Shown: positions 18,530 through 28,395, counted from the stretch's first letter. The stretch: DNA of 39,989 nt from Oenococcus oeni DSM 20252 = AWRIB129 (GCF_000372485.1 NZ_AQVA01000011.1:33807-73795), one strand, 5' to 3'. Notes: generated by a model from the sequence alone, not told the origin. Translations and numbers: made by a program.

Positions 18530-19360
18530 TCATTTTTCTCCGTCCATCCTAATGCCTTGCAGGAAATAACCGTTGAAAATAATATAAAGAACAATAATCG
18601 GCAGTATCGAAATAATGCTAGCTGCCATTGAATGGTCCCAACGAATGCCGGATTGTTGGCTAACGAAAGTTTGTAGACCGAGCGTTAAAGTGTATTTTGA
18701 CGGCGTTGAAATATAAAGCATTGGCGCCATAAAATTATTCCAAAAACCCATAAAAGTAAAAACTGCCTGAGTGGCAATCGAAGGGCGAGCTAAAGGCATC
18801 ACGATCCTAAAAAAAGTAGCAAAACGCCCAAGGCCATCAACTTCGGCTGCTTCTTCGATGTCTTTCGGAAAACTAAGGAAAAATTGACGCATCATAAAAA
18901 TGTTGCCGATATTAATAGCAGCTGGAAGAATTAAAGAAGTCAATGTATCAAGTAATCCCATTTTTGATAAAATCAGAAAATTAGGAATCAATAAGATTTG
19001 CGCGGGAACCATCATGAAAGCCAAAAAAGCGTAATAAATTCGCTGGCGTCCGGGAAAATCCAACCTGGCTAAGGCATATCCCGCCATCGTATTTAAAAAA
19101 ATATTGATTACGGTCCCAATAGTAGAAACAATCACCGAATTAACAAACCAACGTGTGAACAAAGACGAAGCACCGAAAATATATTCATAACTAGCCAAAG
19201 TAGCATGTTTTGGAATAATATTCGGATTGCCGGAAACAATCTCTTTTAGCGGTTTAAAAGAGGCGGCCAGCGCCCAAAGAAAAGGATAAAAAGTAATAAT
19301 CGCGTATAAGATTAAAACAATATATAAAATCACTTTTAAAATTTTAGATTTTTCTCTCAT
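18530..19360 (-). CDS. Carbohydrate ABC transporter permease, MalG type (CUT1)
   Basis: 276 residues with six membrane helices. The EAA motif EEAAEVDGLGRFATFFRIVMP lies near residue 185, the site that docks on the ATPase, and the N-terminal YPFLWALAASFK is typical of MalG-like permeases. It forms the membrane pore with the permease just upstream (14 nt gap). No ATPase gene is in the cluster, so a shared MsmK/MalK-like ATPase encoded elsewhere is expected; that is common for CUT1 systems in Lactobacillales. Confidence 0.9.
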   Translation of the reverse strand: MREKSKILKVILYIVLILYAIITFYPFLWALAASFKPLKEIVSGNPNIIPKHATLASYEYIFGASSLFTRWFVNSVIVSTIGTVINIFLNTMAGYALARLDFPGRQRIYYAFLAFMMVPAQILLIPNFLILSKMGLLDTLTSLILPAAINIGNIFMMRQFFLSFPKDIEEAAEVDGLGRFATFFRIVMPLARPSIATQAVFTFMGFWNNFMAPMLYISTPSKYTLTLGLQTFVSQQSGIRWDHSMAASIISILPIIVLYIIFNGYFLQGIRMDGEK

Positions 19361-19374
19361 GCTAACCGCCCCCC

Positions 19375-20307
19375 CTATTGCAATCCGTTTCCTCCATTAA
19401 TTTTTTCTGCCAATCGGCTGACCGCGAAAATAATAATTGTCAACAAAATTGCCAGAGCACAAGCATATCCCATCGTATTTAGGGAACCAAAAGCATAGTT
19501 ATAAATCATCAAAGCAAGTGTTAGGGTCGAATTATTCGGTCCACCGGAACCGTTCGAAAAAATGAAAGCCTGATCAAACATTTGAAAAGTTCCTATAATA
19601 CCAGTTAAAAGAACATAGGTTGTAATTGGCCGTAAATAGGGAACAGTTATATAGCGTAGTTTATCCCAAGAAGTCGCGCCATCCATTTCAGCTGCCTCAT
19701 AAAAGGATTCCGGTAAATCAACTAAAGAAGCAAGATAAATAGTCATATAAGTGGGAACCGTCGACCAAATATTCATAACCATAATAACCTTCAAAGAGTA
19801 AGCTGGGTTTTGCAGAAAATTAATCGGTTTGTTATAAAATCCAATCGACATAAAGAAATTATTCAGTGGTCCCGCAACATTAAAAATAAACATAAAAATC
19901 AATGTCAAAGCAGCACTTGACGTTAAAGTTGGTAAAAAGTATATCAGGCGGAAAGTTTTTTTAAATTTAACAGCGTGTGAGCTTAAACCATAGGCTATAA
20001 CCAGTGCAATGAGAGTTTGCAGAGGAACAACAACAAAACTGAATAAAGCTGTATTTGATAAAGCCTTCAAAGCAACCTTATCTGAAAAAGCGTTTAAGTA
20101 ATTCTTAAAACCCGTGAATCTGAACTGCTGGGAAAACATATTAACCTTGTTAAAAGACATGAATAAAGCAAAGGCAATTGCGGCAACAAAGAATATTATG
20201 ATAATAATCAAAGCCGGTGTTAGAAATAAATAAGCTTGCCTTGTTTCTCGATTGCGACGTTTCTGCCCAGTTTTTTGCGGTTTACGATACTCGAGGTTAG
20301 AAGCCAT
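19375..20307 (-). CDS. Carbohydrate ABC transporter permease, MalF type (CUT1)
   Basis: 310 residues, six membrane helices after a basic cytoplasmic N-terminus. The EAA loop reads ESFYEAAEMDGATSWDKLRYITVP (residues about 205-230, quoted in part), and YLFLTPALIIIIIFF begins helix 1. GGAAAGGACAG precedes the ATG. An AT-only hairpin at 20322-20348 separates it from the binding-protein gene, a common device for making binding protein in excess over permease. Confidence 0.9.
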   Translation of the reverse strand: MASNLEYRKPQKTGQKRRNRETRQAYLFLTPALIIIIIFFVAAIAFALFMSFNKVNMFSQQFRFTGFKNYLNAFSDKVALKALSNTALFSFVVVPLQTLIALVIAYGLSSHAVKFKKTFRLIYFLPTLTSSAALTLIFMFIFNVAGPLNNFFMSIGFYNKPINFLQNPAYSLKVIMVMNIWSTVPTYMTIYLASLVDLPESFYEAAEMDGATSWDKLRYITVPYLRPITTYVLLTGIIGTFQMFDQAFIFSNGSGGPNNSTLTLALMIYNYAFGSLNTMGYACALAILLTIIIFAVSRLAEKINGGNGLQ

Positions 20308-20321
20308 TTGCTGTCCTTTCC

Positions 20322-20348
20322 AAAAATGTTTTTTGTCAAAACATTTTT
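20322..20348 (-). terminator. AT-only hairpin between binding protein and permeases
   Basis: AAAAATGTTTT and AAAACATTTTT pair over 11 bp across a 5 nt loop on either strand. With no GC-rich stem it is more likely a leaky terminator or an mRNA-stabilising 3' structure than a full stop. Confidence 0.5.
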
Positions 20349-20394
20349 CAAAGCGTTCCTGAATATAATTCTGATTTTTTAATGAGAACTGATT

Positions 20395-21668
20395 TTACTT
20401 TGAATTCGAAATCGCAGCATTAGCTTGCTTGTCAGCTTTTATCATTGCCTGCTTGATCGTCATTTTCACATTCATAGCATCACTGATAAAATTCTGGTAA
20501 GAAGTATTGATTGTCGTTAATGTATTGCCTTCCTGCCATACAGTTGAATAATTAGTAGCCTTTAACCAGGTATCCAGATTGGAGTCTTTGGTTAATTTAA
20601 TCGCTTTGGCAACATCGGGACGGCTCGGCATAACACCAACGGTTTTAGCCCAGACAGACATTTCTTTTTTACTCGTTACATAAGCAATCCAGGCATTATC
20701 AAGCTTCTTGTTTTTCGATTCGGCATTTTCTCCCCAACCAACTGTAAAAATCATTCCGCGCTGTTTGCCTTGATAAGTTGGCATTGGCAAAACTTCAAAA
20801 TTTGTCTTATATTGCTTTTTTTGCACTTGGTAAGTCCAGTTTCCTTCTTCGGTCATGGCTACTTTACCGGTTCCAAAAGCTGTTCCGTTATCTCCTGACC
20901 CTAAATCTTTCGCTGTTGCGACGGCTCCCGTATTAACAAGTTTTTTATAAAGGCCAAGATTTTTAACAACTTGAGCCGACGCCAAATTGGCTTTCCCATT
21001 ATTTTTAACCGGCTTGCCGCCTTTGGCAATCATGATTGCCAAATTTCTAGCCATATCCTGGTCATAAGTCATCGCTGTAACTTTTCCTTTGCCATAAGCT
21101 TTATTAAGTTTAGCTTGAAATCCCGGAAGCCACTTAATTAAACCAGCGTAGGATGTTGGAATTGTTTTCGGATCAACGCCAACTTTTTTAAACATATCTT
21201 TATTGATCAGCAAACCCAAAGTCGAATTGTCCTTTGGGACACCATATAGTTTCCCTTTGCTGGTAAAAGCGGCAATCAAATTTTTGTAAAACTTCGTTGA
21301 CTGCATTTGTTTTTTAGGCAACTGAGCTAAAACTCCCTGGCTGATAAACCATGGATAAAGGGATGAGTCCATATAGAAAACATCTGGTGCTTTTCGGGCT
21401 GAAAAATCAGCTTGAATTTGAGTCTGAAAATTCGTATAAACTTTTTCTGTTACTTTTGCGCCTTCTTTTTTTCAAATCCTTTAATCAATTTATTCAAACC
21501 GGTTTGCTCTAAATCAGAACCAATCCATACGCCGATTTTAATTGTTTTGCCTTTATAGGGCTGGGCTGCAAAAGCATCCTGCCTAAACAAAAGTCCTGTG
21601 CCTGAAAATATAGTCGCGGTCATTAAAGAAACCGCTCCAAGATTAATAAATTTCGAAAACTTTTTCAT
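20395..21668 (-). pseudogene. Sugar ABC transporter substrate-binding protein, frameshifted
   Basis: The N-terminus has a signal sequence (MKKFSKFINLG..., about 35 residues, ending near AFA) and KGKTIKIGVWIGSD, then stops at 21450. One base over, the frame continues G-A-K-V-T-E-K-V-Y-T-N-F-Q-T and joins the larger piece (MDSSLYPWFISQG..., to 20395). The break is a seven-T run on the plus strand (21466-21472), where eight would restore 424 residues, the usual size for this family (SBP_bac_1). There is no lipobox cysteine. It would bind the sugar taken up by the permeases and split by the GH65 enzyme. Confidence 0.85.
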
Positions 21669-21687
21669 AATTAAATCCCCTCTTTTG

Positions 21688-24026
21688 TCAAAGTTTTATT
21701 CGAAGCGAACCTTTCGCCTTGACTTGATACTTTTGACCCTTTGACATAAATTCAACTATCTGATTTAAATGATTCGAATTGAGAAATGTAACTGTAAAGT
21801 CTTCCTTTGTCTCACTAATTTGCAACTTCGCACCATGCCAGTTAATTCGATAATCCAATGAATCCCATTCTTTGGGTAAATGAGGTTCAATTCTTAGTTT
21901 GCCGTCAATTACTCGCAGACCACCAAAGCCCTCAACGACAGAATTCCAAATTCCACCCAAAGAAGCAGCGTGAATTCCATCGTTTGAAGAATTCATATAA
22001 GGCCCTAAATCGATATTTTTTGCTTTTTGAAATAGTTGATAAGCTTCCGAATTCCTTCCTAAATCAACTGCTAAAACAACATGAGTCGAAAGGGATAAAG
22101 AAGAATCGTGCATCGTTTTGGGAAGATAATAATCCCAACTTGCTTCTTGAATACCTAGAGAAAATATATTTTCAAACAAGCAGAATAATAAGATAACATC
22201 GGCTTGCTTGGTTATTTGCATATTATTAACCTGGTCCAAATTATAATCATGAAATAAAGTTCCAACGGCGTCGTCTTTTAGGTAGGGCGTTAAATCCAAA
22301 ATTTTTTTGAAAGGTAACTATCATCCTGAGGAAGAATCTTGTCTTTATTCGCTTTGGGCAAATAAAGCTTTGGCAGTTTTTCTTTCCATTGGCGATAAGT
22401 TTTATCAAGACCAAGTTTTTTGTTTAACCGATCAAAACTTTTGCTATCCTGCTGCTTTATTTTTTCATACACTTTAATGGCAGTAGAAATATTCCAAGCG
22501 GCCGAATAATTTGTAAAAGCATTGTTGTTAACGTGTTCTTTATATTCGTCCGGACCAACGACATTATTAATCTCATAACGATCCTTAACCGCGTTATATT
22601 CTAAACGACTGACCCAAAATTTTGCGGTATCAAAAATCATTTCATAACCTTCGAATTTAGCAAATCTAAGATCAGAAGTCGCATCAATATATTGTTTAAC
22701 ACCAAAAGCAACATCGCTACTGATATGTTGTTCGATAAAACCTGACCAAATTTTTGTTGGTTTACCGGTAACAATATCTGCTGCGCCCCAAACTGGAGCG
22801 ACTTCCCCATTTGAGGGCCAAGCCGACTCCCAAGGATACTGGGCACCCTGATAGTGGTTTAGAGCGGCCTTCTTATGAGCGCCACTCAAACCCAGATAAC
22901 GATAAGTAAGCAATTTTCTCGCAATTTCCGGATAAGTCATTGTGAAATATGGAAGCATAAAAATATCTGTATCCCAGGCGGTATGACCTTTATAACCTTC
23001 TCCGGATAATCCTTTTGCCGCGATACTCATTCGTCCGTCATGTTTCGGAACCATGATATGCAGATGATATCTTGCAAAATTCAAAGCCAGTTGATCTGTA
23101 AAATCGATTGACTTAATCTCAATCGGGAAATCACGCCAAACTTTTTCTTCCCAAGCCAAAGCAGATTTTTTAAGCAAGTAATCAAAACCTTTTTGAACAT
23201 CAAAATTTAGTACGTTGGCAGAAACACTAATCATATATTCAACTGTTTTTTGATTCAAATCACGATCTATTGAGGTGTAAACATTGGAAAGTTTACTAAT
23301 TTTGATGCTTCGGTTGCTTTTTAGATGGAACCAATAAAGTTTATGAATTTGCCGACGGGAAATTTCGATCCGCGTTTTATCAATCAACGATCGATCAGAA
23401 AAATCATGAATTGTCGACTGGACAAAATCGATTCTCGATTGTGCAGTTGTTGATACCATCTGCAAAATTCTGTTTTTTTCTTGATCTTTTGTGCCTTCGG
23501 CAAAATGCTGGCTTCCTGAATTTGTAAGCTGTCCATCAATCCCAGATTTTAACTGAAAGCTTGTATCAGCGCCAAGATTTCTGATTGTCACTTCCTGACC
23601 AAGCAAGTGAAGATCATCAAAACTAACAAAACGACGAAAATTAAACTCTAAATGAATATCAGCAAATTTCCAGATAAAATGACGAATTAACTGGCCGGTT
23701 TTTAAATTTAGGCTGAACGAATATTGAGTAATTTCTCCTAAATTTAAATCGAGATTTCGACCATTAATAACAAATTCCATTTGAATAAAATCGGGTACAT
23801 TCGGTAATTCTGTCACCTCACTTTTATCAAATCTGTCAAAAGTACCGGAAACAAACATATCTCGTTTTTCACCGATATAGTTTTCCTCAAAAGCAGATCT
23901 GACGCCTAGATAACCATTGCCAAAGGCAAAAACGGACTCACACTTACTCAAAAAATTATTATCAAATGAATTCTCTTTGATAATCCAAGGCTGATTTTGT
24001 TGATATTCCATTAAGGTTTTCATCAT
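21688..24026 (-). pseudogene. GH65 disaccharide phosphorylase (maltose/kojibiose/trehalose phosphorylase family), frameshifted
   Basis: The 5' part (to 22290) has the N-terminal beta-sandwich and most of the (alpha/alpha)6 barrel: FGNGYLGVRSAFEE, GHTAWDTDIFMLP, YPWESAWPSNGE and the catalytic acid in VVGPDEYKEHVNNNAF. It ends at YLSKKFWI. The frame one base over gives LSKKILDLTPYLKDDA and the C-terminal third (SLSTHVVLAVDLGRN, GIHAASLGGIWN). The break is at a seven-T run near 22302-22308; one more base would give about 780 residues, the full family length. GH65 phosphorylases split alpha-glucobioses with phosphate to beta-glucose 1-phosphate and glucose. Which linkage is used cannot be read. 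AAGGAAG places the start at the ATG at 24026. Confidence 0.87.
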
Positions 24027-24051
24027 AATCAACTTCCTTGTGATACTTTTA

Positions 24052-24065
24052 CTAAAACGTTTTAG
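24052..24065. promoter_or_regulatory. LacI-type operator before the GH65 gene
   Basis: CTAAAACGTTTTAG is a perfect 14 bp palindrome with the central CG of LacI-family sites. It is identical to the site at 24808-24821 and is placed just upstream of the GH65 ribosome site. Confidence 0.8.
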
Positions 24066-24080
24066 ATTTTAATCAAAAAA

Positions 24081-24362
24081 TTATCGCTTGTAAAAATAAT
24101 GGTTGGAACGAAAAACAAGAATCAATATTCCCGTTAAATAAATACCCAATACCAAAATCCAACGAACATGAAAAATGGTTAGATTTGCAAGAAAAATTAC
24201 AATCGAGTATAAAGAATAAAATTTAGTAATTGGAATCGGGTCGTAAACATTGCGAAAATGATAGGGCAAATAATAAGCCAGAGAAATCGTAATAAATAGC
24301 ACAGCCAATAAAGGCAGAGTTGGAATATGAGCTAAGTATTGTTTATCAATAAGATCATTCAT
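24081..24362 (-). CDS. Small membrane protein of the sugar cluster, unknown function
   Basis: The ATG at 24362 (MNDLIDKQYLAH) overlaps the RDD stop by 8 nt; a longer frame runs back inside the RDD gene and has no ribosome site. The 93-residue protein has three hydrophobic helices (about 14-32, 45-62, 66-84) and a short basic tail (SNHYFYKR). I do not recognise a family. Its overlap with the RDD gene suggests the two act together in the membrane. Confidence 0.6.
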   Translation of the reverse strand: MNDLIDKQYLAHIPTLPLLAVLFITISLAYYLPYHFRNVYDPIPITKFYSLYSIVIFLANLTIFHVRWILVLGIYLTGILILVFRSNHYFYKR

Positions 24363-24786
24363 TTGCCGAAATAATCCTTTTATATTCTGCATCCGAAACA
24401 ATTCGGCTTTGACCAAGAAAATCATGAAGAGCTCTGCCAGTTGTTAAAAGAAGAAAAATAGAAACAAGCAGAAAAAACAGTCCAAAAGGAAAGGTCACAA
24501 AATAAAGCAGTTTGCAAAACTCTCGAAGCGCCTTTGCCGAATTCTTTTCACTATTATCATTAACAACCCTGAGCTTAGCAAAGTACTTTCCGATTGTCCG
24601 GCCGTTTTTCATACTGACAAGAACCGCATTATAACTAACAAACAATAATTGACCTAAAAAAATCGCTAAAAGCAACTGATCTTTAAAAATAAAGAAACAG
24701 AGGATTTGAAAGGGCAAATACACAACAATTAAATCAATCATGCTCGCCAAAATTCGAATGACAGCCAATTGAATGTGACGCTCCAT
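24355..24786 (-). CDS. RDD family membrane protein
   Basis: 143 residues. The first helix carries the RDD pattern (VIRILASMIDLIVVYLPF, R and D in place), the second helix follows, and the conserved loop reads NGRTIGKYFAKLRVVND. A C-terminal helix and ALHDFLGQSRIV end the domain. The molecular role of RDD proteins is mostly unknown; some are Na+/H+ antiporters. GGAAGGAG precedes the ATG. It is the first gene after the LacI operator and cre site, so it is under sugar control. Confidence 0.82.
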   Translation of the reverse strand: MERHIQLAVIRILASMIDLIVVYLPFQILCFFIFKDQLLLAIFLGQLLFVSYNAVLVSMKNGRTIGKYFAKLRVVNDNSEKNSAKALREFCKLLYFVTFPFGLFFLLVSIFLLLTTGRALHDFLGQSRIVSDAEYKRIISANE

Positions 24787-24807
24787 AATTGAAGGCTCCT
24801 TCCACTT

Positions 24808-24821
24808 CTAAAACGTTTTAG
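24808..24821. promoter_or_regulatory. LacI-type operator before the RDD gene
   Basis: A second copy of CTAAAACGTTTTAG, about 8 bp past the -10 hexamer, where a bound repressor would block the start of transcription. Confidence 0.85.
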
Positions 24822-24828
24822 CAAATTC

Positions 24829-24865
24829 ATTGTAGACCAAAAAAGGCTTAATGTAAACGCTTTCA
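24829..24865 (-). promoter_or_regulatory. Promoter and cre site of the sugar operon
   Basis: TTTACA (24857-24852), 17 bp, TACAAT (24834-24829) on the minus strand. The cre TGTAAACGCTTTCA (24852-24865) fits the CcpA consensus TGWAANCGNTNWCA at every position and covers the -35. With the operator downstream of -10 this gives catabolite repression by CcpA and induction through the LacI protein. Confidence 0.85.
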
Positions 24866-24922
24866 TAAAAGCCTTTGACCCATTCTTAATCAAACAAGAA
24901 AATATTTAATTTTAAAAGTTAT

Positions 24923-25891
24923 TTAAACTTCTACAGCTTCCGAAGCGATCAAATTCATCCTGCCATCCAACGTCCAGGAAACAATCTGGGCTGGCAAAAT
25001 AAAGTGCTGACCTTTTTTAAGCGGATAACTTTTTCCATTGATTTTAATCAATCCGTTTCCTTCAATTACCGAGACCAATGTATAAGGAGAAATTTCATGG
25101 TGAAGAGTTGTTTCTCCGTTGATCTGCCACTGCCAAACGGCAAAAAAAGGTGATATAGGAGGTTTTAAATAAGAGATTATTTTAGAAGAAGCAATATGCC
25201 TTGTTTGGATATTTAATTCCGGTTCCCGAAAAGGAACGGTTGTTACATCGATTGATTGTTTGAGATGCAATTCACGCTTTTTCCCACTTACCCGATCAAT
25301 ACGATCGTAATCGTAAAGACGATAAGTAGTATCACTCGACTGCTGAGTTTCAAGAGCCATAATACCCTTATTGAGAGCGTGAATCGTCCCACTTGGCACG
25401 TATACAAAATCACCAGCTTTTACGGGAACTTTTCGTAATAACTTATCCCAATCTCCTCGATAAACCCAATCGGATAATTCCTGACGTGTTTTTGCATGAT
25501 GACCATAGACCAGGTATGAGCCAGGATCAGCTTTTAGAATATACCAGCATTCAGTCTTGCCTAATTCATGTTCATGTTTCTCGGCATAATTATCGTCAGG
25601 ATGAACCTGCACCGAAAGGCTCGCTTCGGCATCTAATATTTTCGTCAATAAAGGAAATACTTTCGCCTTTGGATTACCAAAATATTCAGGATATTTTTGA
25701 TACGCCTCAGCTAAACTAAGCCCGCTTAATTCACCATTTGTTATTACGCTTGGCCCATGGGGATGAGCTGAAATGGCCCAGCATTCGCCAATGTCTCCAG
25801 TTGGTAATTGATAGGAAAACTCTTTTTCAAGTTTTCGGCCGCCCCAAATCTTCGGTTGAAAATAAGGCTTTAAAAATAACGGTTCGATCAT
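24923..25891 (-). CDS. manA: Mannose-6-phosphate isomerase, class I
   Basis: The ATG at 25891 (MIEPLFLKPYFQPKIWGGRKL) follows GGAG; 322 residues, the normal Bacillus-type length. The cupin zinc ligands are in SVQVHPDDNYAEKHE and GKTECWYILK, and the active-site region ALETQQSSDTTYRLYDYDRIDR is present. It interconverts mannose 6-phosphate and fructose 6-phosphate. A cre site covers its promoter. It lies upstream of the sugar operon but has its own promoter and is separated by about 100 nt from the next promoter. Confidence 0.93.
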   Translation of the reverse strand: MIEPLFLKPYFQPKIWGGRKLEKEFSYQLPTGDIGECWAISAHPHGPSVITNGELSGLSLAEAYQKYPEYFGNPKAKVFPLLTKILDAEASLSVQVHPDDNYAEKHEHELGKTECWYILKADPGSYLVYGHHAKTRQELSDWVYRGDWDKLLRKVPVKAGDFVYVPSGTIHALNKGIMALETQQSSDTTYRLYDYDRIDRVSGKKRELHLKQSIDVTTVPFREPELNIQTRHIASSKIISYLKPPISPFFAVWQWQINGETTLHHEISPYTLVSVIEGNGLIKINGKSYPLKKGQHFILPAQIVSWTLDGRMNLIASEAVEV

Positions 25892-25906
25892 TATTAGCGC
25901 TCCTAA

Positions 25907-25948
25907 TGTAAGCGTTATCATTATAGCATTGACAAAGTTCTTTGTAAA
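25907..25948 (-). promoter_or_regulatory. manA: manA promoter with cre site
   Basis: TTTACA (25948-25943), 17 bp, TATAAT (25925-25920) on the minus strand, and a consensus-perfect cre TGTAAGCGTTATCA (25907-25920) touching the -10 and the start of transcription. CcpA repression is expected. Confidence 0.85.
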
Positions 25949-25975
25949 AAAGAGGCTTTTTAAGAGCCTCTTCTA
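25945..25975 (-). terminator. Terminator after the engB operon
   Basis: On the minus strand AAGAGGCTCTT and AAGCCTCTT form a stem with GAGGC/GCCTC core, then six T. The T run overlaps the manA -35. Confidence 0.8.
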
Positions 25976-26019
25976 AACACCTATAAAAAGAAAACTAAAA
26001 AGATCAGGAACTTATCAAA

Positions 26020-26343
26020 CTATAGTTTTAAAAAAATAAACAATAAAACAAGAACAACTACTTCCATGATTCCCCGAACAAAATGATGCAGCCAATGAAA
26101 AGTCGTCTGTCTTCCTTGGATAAAAGCGCCGGTCGAAACAAAAACAAAACCGACTAAGGTCAGAATAAAAGCGAATAGCTTGCCACGATGAAAAATACCG
26201 ATAACGGTCGCAAATATTAAAGCAAAACTTCCAAGGAAACCGAAAAACTTCGTTAAAGGGACCGCTGCTTTTGACAAAGATGTTAAAAGCATTAAAACTC
26301 CGTAAACAGCAATCAGAATCCAAATAATCATTGCGTCGGTCAT
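26020..26343 (-). CDS. Four-helix membrane protein cotranslated with engB
   Basis: The ATG at 26343 overlaps the engB stop as ATGA, with GGAG upstream; 107 residues. Four hydrophobic helices (about 4-22, 30-48, 53-70, 85-105) cover nearly the whole protein, with short polar turns (IFHRGK, IQGRQTTFHW). I cannot name a family. A longer start at 26379 lies inside engB and is rejected. Confidence 0.7.
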   Translation of the reverse strand: MTDAMIIWILIAVYGVLMLLTSLSKAAVPLTKFFGFLGSFALIFATVIGIFHRGKLFAFILTLVGFVFVSTGAFIQGRQTTFHWLHHFVRGIMEVVVLVLLFIFLKL

Positions 26344-26936
26344 TCTTGTAACTCCGCTTGTCCTTTGATCCAATTCCAAATTTCTTTGGCACCAAATTTT
26401 TTAATCGCCGAAAACAAAATCAGTGATGAAGTAGTTGAATTGAATTTTAATGTTTTTTTGATCTGGGATTCAACGGCATTAAACTTGCCGGAAGCAACTT
26501 TATCAGCTTTCGTTGCAACAATCAGAATTGGTACTTGATAATATTCGAGCCAATTGTACATCAATTTATCATCCTCGGTTGGCTCGTGACGAGCATCGAT
26601 CAGACTGATAACTCCTTTCAATTGATCACGACTGCTTAAATATTCTTCGACCATCGAACCGAATTGTTCACGTTGAGCTTTGCTTACTTTAGCGTACCCA
26701 TAACCCGGAACATCGACAAAAAATAACTTTTCGTCGAGATTATAAAAATTCAGTGTTTGCGTTTTGCCGGGTTGGCCACTTATATGTGCAAGCCCGTTAC
26801 GCTCAATCAAAGTATTGATTAAAGATGATTTCCCAACATTTGAACGACCGACAAAAGCTATCTCCGACAAATTGCCAGCCGGGTATTGTTTTTTTGAAAC
26901 GGCCGAAATAATTAATTTTGGATTTGTAATCTTCAT
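26340..26936 (-). CDS. engB: Ribosome biogenesis GTPase EngB (YsxC/YihA)
   Basis: 198 residues. G1 is GRSNVGKSS (about 30), G3 is DVPGYGYAK, G4 is TKADK and G5 is FSAIKKFG; ISGQPGKTQTLNFY contains the G2 region. EngB is an essential GTPase in assembly of the 50S subunit. In many Firmicutes it follows clpX; here it stands as first gene of a two-gene unit. Confidence 0.95.
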   Translation of the reverse strand: MKITNPKLIISAVSKKQYPAGNLSEIAFVGRSNVGKSSLINTLIERNGLAHISGQPGKTQTLNFYNLDEKLFFVDVPGYGYAKVSKAQREQFGSMVEEYLSSRDQLKGVISLIDARHEPTEDDKLMYNWLEYYQVPILIVATKADKVASGKFNAVESQIKKTLKFNSTTSSLILFSAIKKFGAKEIWNWIKGQAELQE

Positions 26937-27045
26937 AAATTAAGTTTTACACATTTCTTAACAAACTAGAAATTAATTAGAAAAAATCAAGTAATTCAAA
27001 CATAAGGATTTTTAATTCGATTTTTCTCTTGGCATATTTAAAAAA

Positions 27046-28380
27046 TTAAATAATTTGTAAAATCAAATAAATATTCAAAACAATTAAAACAGCCGTAATC
27101 AGCCAAGATGTCCACTTAACCCAAGCATGGTTTTTAAACTCTCCCATTAACTTTTCATCATTTGTGAAAATAACCAGTGGAACAACCGCAAAGGGCAAAG
27201 CAATACTCAAAAATACCTGCGAGAAAGTCAGCAACTGTTCGATTTTGGCTTCATTGCCATGATAAATTATGGCAAAAATTAGTACCGGGGTGACAGAGAT
27301 CAATCGAGTTAGCAAGCGCTGAATCCACAGTGGCATATGTAAGTGAATAAAACCTTCCATAATAATCTGCCCCGATAAAGTACCGGTAATCGTTGAACTT
27401 TGGCCGGAAGCCAGCAGAGCGATTGCAAAAAGCATACTCAGAACCGGGCTGGCGATTGCGCCAACCACCTGGCTGTTGTTCAAAGCCCTAAACAAATCAA
27501 CAAAACGTCCTAAGCTGCTGTTCGTGCCATAAAACAATGCCGCCCCTAAAACCAGCAGCAGACAGTTAACAACGAAGGCAATTGTCAATTGAATGTTTGA
27601 ATCAATCGTCGTAAAACGAATCGTGTTTTTAACAGAATTTTTATCTGAACGATCAACTCGCCTGGTCTGAGAAATCGAGGATCCCAAATACAAATCATGC
27701 GGCATAATCGTTGCACCGACAATCCCTAAAGCCAGGTAGAGCATTGGTGTATTTGTAACGATTTTGTAGGTGGGAAGATATCCCTTCAAAACTTCCGGAA
27801 TATTTGGCTGCGATAAAATCACTTCATAGGAGAAGACAAAAAGAACAACTGCAACCAAAGTTGCGACGATTGCCTCAATCTTTCGAAAACCTAATCTCAT
27901 CAGCAATAACAGAATCAAAACATCAGCCGAAGTAATCAAAATGCCAACGATCAAAGGAATTCCGAAAAGCAGTTCTATCGCTATTCCAGAACCGATAATT
28001 TCCGCAACATCAGTTGCCATAATCGCCAATTCGGTAATTATCCACAAAACAAAACCGACTCTTTTAGAAGTCCGGTCCCGCGTCAATTGAGCCAAATCTT
28101 TCCCAGTAACAATTCCAAGTTTGGCTGCCATAGACTGCAACAACATCGCGATTAAACTGGAAAGAAGAATTACCGACAAAAGAGCATATTTGAACTGAGC
28201 GCCACCGCCAATAGAAGTGATCCAATTCCCCGGATCCATATAACCGACGGCAATTAAAGAACCTGGACCTGTATAAGCCAGCAGAGTTCGCCAAAAACCG
28301 GCATTTTTAGGAACCTTGATACTCCCATTGACCTCATCCAAACTTTTTTGTTGATTGTCTTGTTTTTGATCGGTTTTCAT
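27046..28380 (-). CDS. mntH: Nramp-type divalent metal (Mn2+/H+) transporter
   Basis: 444 residues with about eleven helices. The metal-binding helix 1 motif is [12 protein letters not shown] and the helix 6 motif is [13 protein letters not shown], both intact, with the Met and the Asp-Pro-Gly-Asn residues that select manganese. Lactic acid bacteria use high manganese levels, often with several MntH copies. The TetR-type regulator lies immediately upstream, and an inverted repeat is in the gap. Confidence 0.93.
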   Translation of the reverse strand: MKTDQKQDNQQKSLDEVNGSIKVPKNAGFWRTLLAYTGPGSLIAVGYMDPGNWITSIGGGAQFKYALLSVILLSSLIAMLLQSMAAKLGIVTGKDLAQLTRDRTSKRVGFVLWIITELAIMATDVAEIIGSGIAIELLFGIPLIVGILITSADVLILLLLMRLGFRKIEAIVATLVAVVLFVFSYEVILSQPNIPEVLKGYLPTYKIVTNTPMLYLALGIVGATIMPHDLYLGSSISQTRRVDRSDKNSVKNTIRFTTIDSNIQLTIAFVVNCLLLVLGAALFYGTNSSLGRFVDLFRALNNSQVVGAIASPVLSMLFAIALLASGQSSTITGTLSGQIIMEGFIHLHMPLWIQRLLTRLISVTPVLIFAIIYHGNEAKIEQLLTFSQVFLSIALPFAVVPLVIFTNDEKLMGEFKNHAWVKWTSWLITAVLIVLNIYLILQII

Positions 28381-28395
28381 AGACAGTGTCTCTCT

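Noticed and set aside
26015-26395. ORF of 126 codons on the minus strand
   Set aside because: Shadow of the four-helix membrane protein, which overlaps engB by ATGA and has a ribosome site.
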